In this document: positions 3,465 to 5,558 of the stretch, one piece after another | How the letters are laid out: each line of letters opens with the position of its first letter | Numbering within the stretch: the stretch's first letter is position 1 | Assembly (NCBI GenBank): GCA_034429475.1 | Contig: DAOUGD010000117.1 | Span: 1-5,558, forward strand | DNA from: JAKQHY01 sp034429475 | GTDB lineage: Bacteria > Chloroflexota > Anaerolineae > B4-G1 > SLSP01 | Reading direction: 5' to 3' | Length of the DNA stretch: 5,558 bases | Translations under genes and position numbers: made by a program | The notes under the pieces: generated by a model | What the model was told of the DNA's origin: nothing | The model's input: the letters and a program-made list of their open reading frames with translations, nothing else | Database searches by the model: none

Positions 3465-5558
3465 TTACTCCTTTTCGGGATAGGGCAGATAGTAGCCTTT
3501 GGCCACCACCCAGGCTTGTTGAACCGGCAGCGCGGTGGCGGGGAGCTCGAATTCCAACCAGCGTTGATCTCCCTGGTGTAGGATCAGGTAAGTGGCGTCA
3601 TCTGCGGCCAATGCCAGCTCGGTTGGCGTCAATGTAAGCCAGTCGCCGTTATCGGTCAAGACACGCACGTAAAGGTAATTCACGTAGGAGATTTCCGGTT
3701 CCAATTCACGCAGCCAGAGCCGACCGTCAAAACGGGCCAACCGGCGGGCTTGAAGACGTTCGGATGCCGGTCCGATGAGGTTATAAAGAATCGTCGTGTC
3801 GGGCGCCCACCGCTCAGCCAGCGGATCATAGGTAAAAAGGTACGGACAGGCCTTCCCTAATGTTTCAATTTTCATATTGAAAAACAGGCGATAATGTACC
3901 CGTCGGTGCAACATAACATACAGTGCCTCTAACCGCGCCGGCAGTTCGGACGGCAAACAAGGCGCATCTGCGCTCCCCCATGCTCCTGGGCCTTGGGCCG
4001 TATCTGGGGTCTGGCATTGGCGCCACAGGTCATACCATATCAGGCCATCAGCATTATTGTTGGCCCACATGTAGAAATCATTATCACAACCGGATTCTGC
4101 CGGATTTAGTCCAAAGTCGGCAGGGGGTTCTAAGCCGGTTTGAATCGTGCGGAGCAACCACAGCAGATAGGATTTTGTCCCGCAAGCGTCACTACAGGTG
4201 GAGGTGGCAATGCGTTGTTCGGCGCTGCTCCACAACCCGCGATCTATTTCGATTTTTGCCAGGAGCAAGGCAAGCGTACACTCAAGGTCACCATCCACGC
4301 CTAGCAACTGATACTCCTGGGCGGCTTGCTCAAAATCGCCGAGACGCTGATACGAGTTCCCCAGAGCCAGATGCGCTTCGCGATAAACAGCACTATCGGT
4401 TTCGGCCAGCGCCAGGGCTTGCCGATAGGCTGCAAGCGCCTCGTCATCGCGCCCCGCCAAAGCCAATGCCTGTCCCAGGTTTACGAGCACTTCAGGAGAT
4501 TTGGGCCACAAATCCCGCGCGTCAGAAAACCGTTCGATAGCCACATCAAAGTCATCATTCCACATCGCAATGTTGCCCAACGAGATGTGTGCCCCGACGA
4601 CGGTGGGATCCGTCGCCAGAACTGCCTCGAAATCTTGCACAAACTGGGCGACATCTATTGTATCCGTCTTGTTGGTCACAAAATGCAGGTTCCAACTCAA
4701 AGCTGTCAGGTTGAATTTGACCAGTGCCGAGTCAGGTTGGATCTGAAGAGCTTTATTAAAGAGATCGGCCGGGTACAGCGACAGGAGTCCGGCAGCTCGC
4801 ACACAGGATGCTTGCTGATAATTGTTATCGGTAACTGTCGTCATCAACACACCCAGATTGTTGTAAGCTTCAGATAATTCCGGGTCCAGTTCAATGGCCT
4901 TGGCATATTCACATATCACCGCCAGCGGCTCAGTTATCGTGGTCGTTTGCATCAAACGCGCGTTGAAGAAATGGAGCAACGCCTGATTCTCAAGTTCTAC
5001 TGTTTCGGGGATGTTCGCCATCGCGGCGTCAAATGCATCATGACCCGCGCTATAGTTATTTGAAAGGTAGTAAAGATGCCCGATCACGAACATTGAGAGG
5101 AATATCGTATTCGAAGGCAATTTGTCACGTACATAAAACGAAAGGTCGCTGATCTCATTCCCGGTACCCAGGGGCAATTCCTTTTTCAACCCCGTCGTAG
5201 CCAAAGCGCCGGCAGCGTGGCGTTCGCCCAACAGAACGTGGAGGTGAATCCCTGAATCATCATACCAGCCCCAGATAAGCACATCGGTTTCCAGGTTTGT
5301 GATGAAATCCCGCGCCTGACGCTCCAAACTGATGACGTCAGCGACTATTTCCACATCTACATCTTCGTCCAGTCCCACGTCTTCAAGGTTATCCGTTAAG
5401 TCTTCTTCCAACCGTCGGGCAATCTCTATCTGGCGGCTGGCCTTCTGGCCGTCAAACTCCGCAACGACGACCCGGTATGGGGCATTCGAGGCAAAAATTG
5501 GCGTCACGGTGGGGGTGGGCGAAGGCGTAACCGGAGTGTGTGTGGGGGTGGGAGTGGG
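3465..5558 (-). CDS. TPR-repeat protein with Thr-Pro linker, N-terminus outside the window
   Basis: The frame is open from the right edge to TAA at 3467-3465, giving 697 visible residues. The first ~20 form a Thr-Pro-rich linker, so the gene must begin further right; a GTG at 5507 would be a false start. Numbered from the first visible residue: an alpha/beta segment (about 28-115) has strands YRVVVAEFDG, VDVEIVADVI and DVLIWGWYDDSGIHLHVLL, resembling TolB/FlgO-like N-terminal folds. Helical repeats follow, with three TPRs clearest at about 318-351 (AHISLGNIAMWNDDFDVAIE), 352-386 (LVNLGQALALAGRDDEALAA) and 390-420 (AHLALGNSYQRLGDFEQAAQ). More degenerate repeats lie at about 150-280. The last ~280 residues hold seven cysteines, including CSDAC, and end in a beta-rich region (VNYLYVRVLTDNGDWLTLT). 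A TP linker often separates a membrane helix or NTPase from an extracytoplasmic part in this phylum, so export of the visible part is possible but unproven. The protein is coupled to the adaptor gene downstream. The function is unknown. Confidence 0.93.
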   Translation of the reverse strand, partial: PTPTPTHTPVTPSPTPTVTPIFASNAPYRVVVAEFDGQKASRQIEIARRLEEDLTDNLEDVGLDEDVDVEIVADVISLERQARDFITNLETDVLIWGWYDDSGIHLHVLLGERHAAGALATTGLKKELPLGTGNEISDLSFYVRDKLPSNTIFLSMFVIGHLYYLSNNYSAGHDAFDAAMANIPETVELENQALLHFFNARLMQTTTITEPLAVICEYAKAIELDPELSEAYNNLGVLMTTVTDNNYQQASCVRAAGLLSLYPADLFNKALQIQPDSALVKFNLTALSWNLHFVTNKTDTIDVAQFVQDFEAVLATDPTVVGAHISLGNIAMWNDDFDVAIERFSDARDLWPKSPEVLVNLGQALALAGRDDEALAAYRQALALAETDSAVYREAHLALGNSYQRLGDFEQAAQEYQLLGVDGDLECTLALLLAKIEIDRGLWSSAEQRIATSTCSDACGTKSYLLWLLRTIQTGLEPPADFGLNPAESGCDNDFYMWANNNADGLIWYDLWRQCQTPDTAQGPGAWGSADAPCLPSELPARLEALYVMLHRRVHYRLFFNMKIETLGKACPYLFTYDPLAERWAPDTTILYNLIGPASERLQARRLARFDGRLWLRELEPEISYVNYLYVRVLTDNGDWLTLTPTELALAADDATYLILHQGDQRWLEFELPATALPVQQAWVVAKGYYLPYPEKE
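5508..5558 (-). repeat. Low-complexity Thr-Pro coding repeat
   Basis: All 17 codons here read PTPTPTHTPVTPSPTPT in the TPR-protein frame. The matching plus strand is G-rich, with several runs of three to five G. Such linkers are typical between domains of large Chloroflexota proteins. It marks continuation of the gene beyond the window. Confidence 0.85.

Noticed and set aside
3923..4877. Plus-strand open frames opposite the TPR gene
   Set aside because: The minus-strand frame here has clear TPR repeats and continuous coding character; the plus-strand products look like mirror frames.

Overview
The window reads as one minus-strand gene array from a bacterium that is most likely a member of the Chloroflexota. 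This rests on familiarity with the protein types, not on a search. The pointers are a Thr-Pro linker of the PTPTPT kind, small helical proteins of the effector-associated type, a GGAYIGG-type glycine motif, and a deazaflavin (F420)-type reductase. The DNA is moderately GC-rich. I see no tRNA, rRNA, CRISPR array or plus-strand gene, and the two ends of the window cut genes.

Layout in transcription order (right to left): (1) 5558-3465, the C-terminal ~697 residues of a large protein: a Thr-Pro linker, an alpha/beta domain, TPR repeats, and a Cys-containing C-terminal region. (2) 3460-2795, a 221-residue protein with two helical effector-associated-like modules, starting 4 nt after gene 1 stops. 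(3) 2742-2338, a compact deazaflavin-dependent nitroreductase-family protein. (4) 2244-1963 and 1960-1616, two abutting reading frames (a membrane-anchored piece ending in a GGAYIGG motif, then a 114-residue helical protein). They look like one gene split by frame changes at two short homopolymers. (5) 1520-1275, a DUF433 antitoxin-like protein with its own strong Shine-Dalgarno and a possible promoter/operator in the 95-nt gap before it. (6) 1227-1, an IS701/IS4-type DDE transposase running off the left edge. No gene-free stretch exceeds about 100 nt.

Interpretation: genes 1 and 2 are translationally coupled. Together with the products of region 4 they resemble parts of the poorly characterised Chloroflexota signalling/conflict modules, in which effector-associated helical domains, TPRs and small membrane or glycine-motif proteins are encoded together. 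The enzymatic effector and any NTPase would lie in the missing N-terminal part of gene 1 or beyond the right edge. The left side (orphan DUF433 next to an IS) looks like a toxin-antitoxin remnant disturbed by a mobile element. The functional assignment of the system is inference; the gene calls for the transposase, DUF433 protein, reductase and TPR protein are firm.
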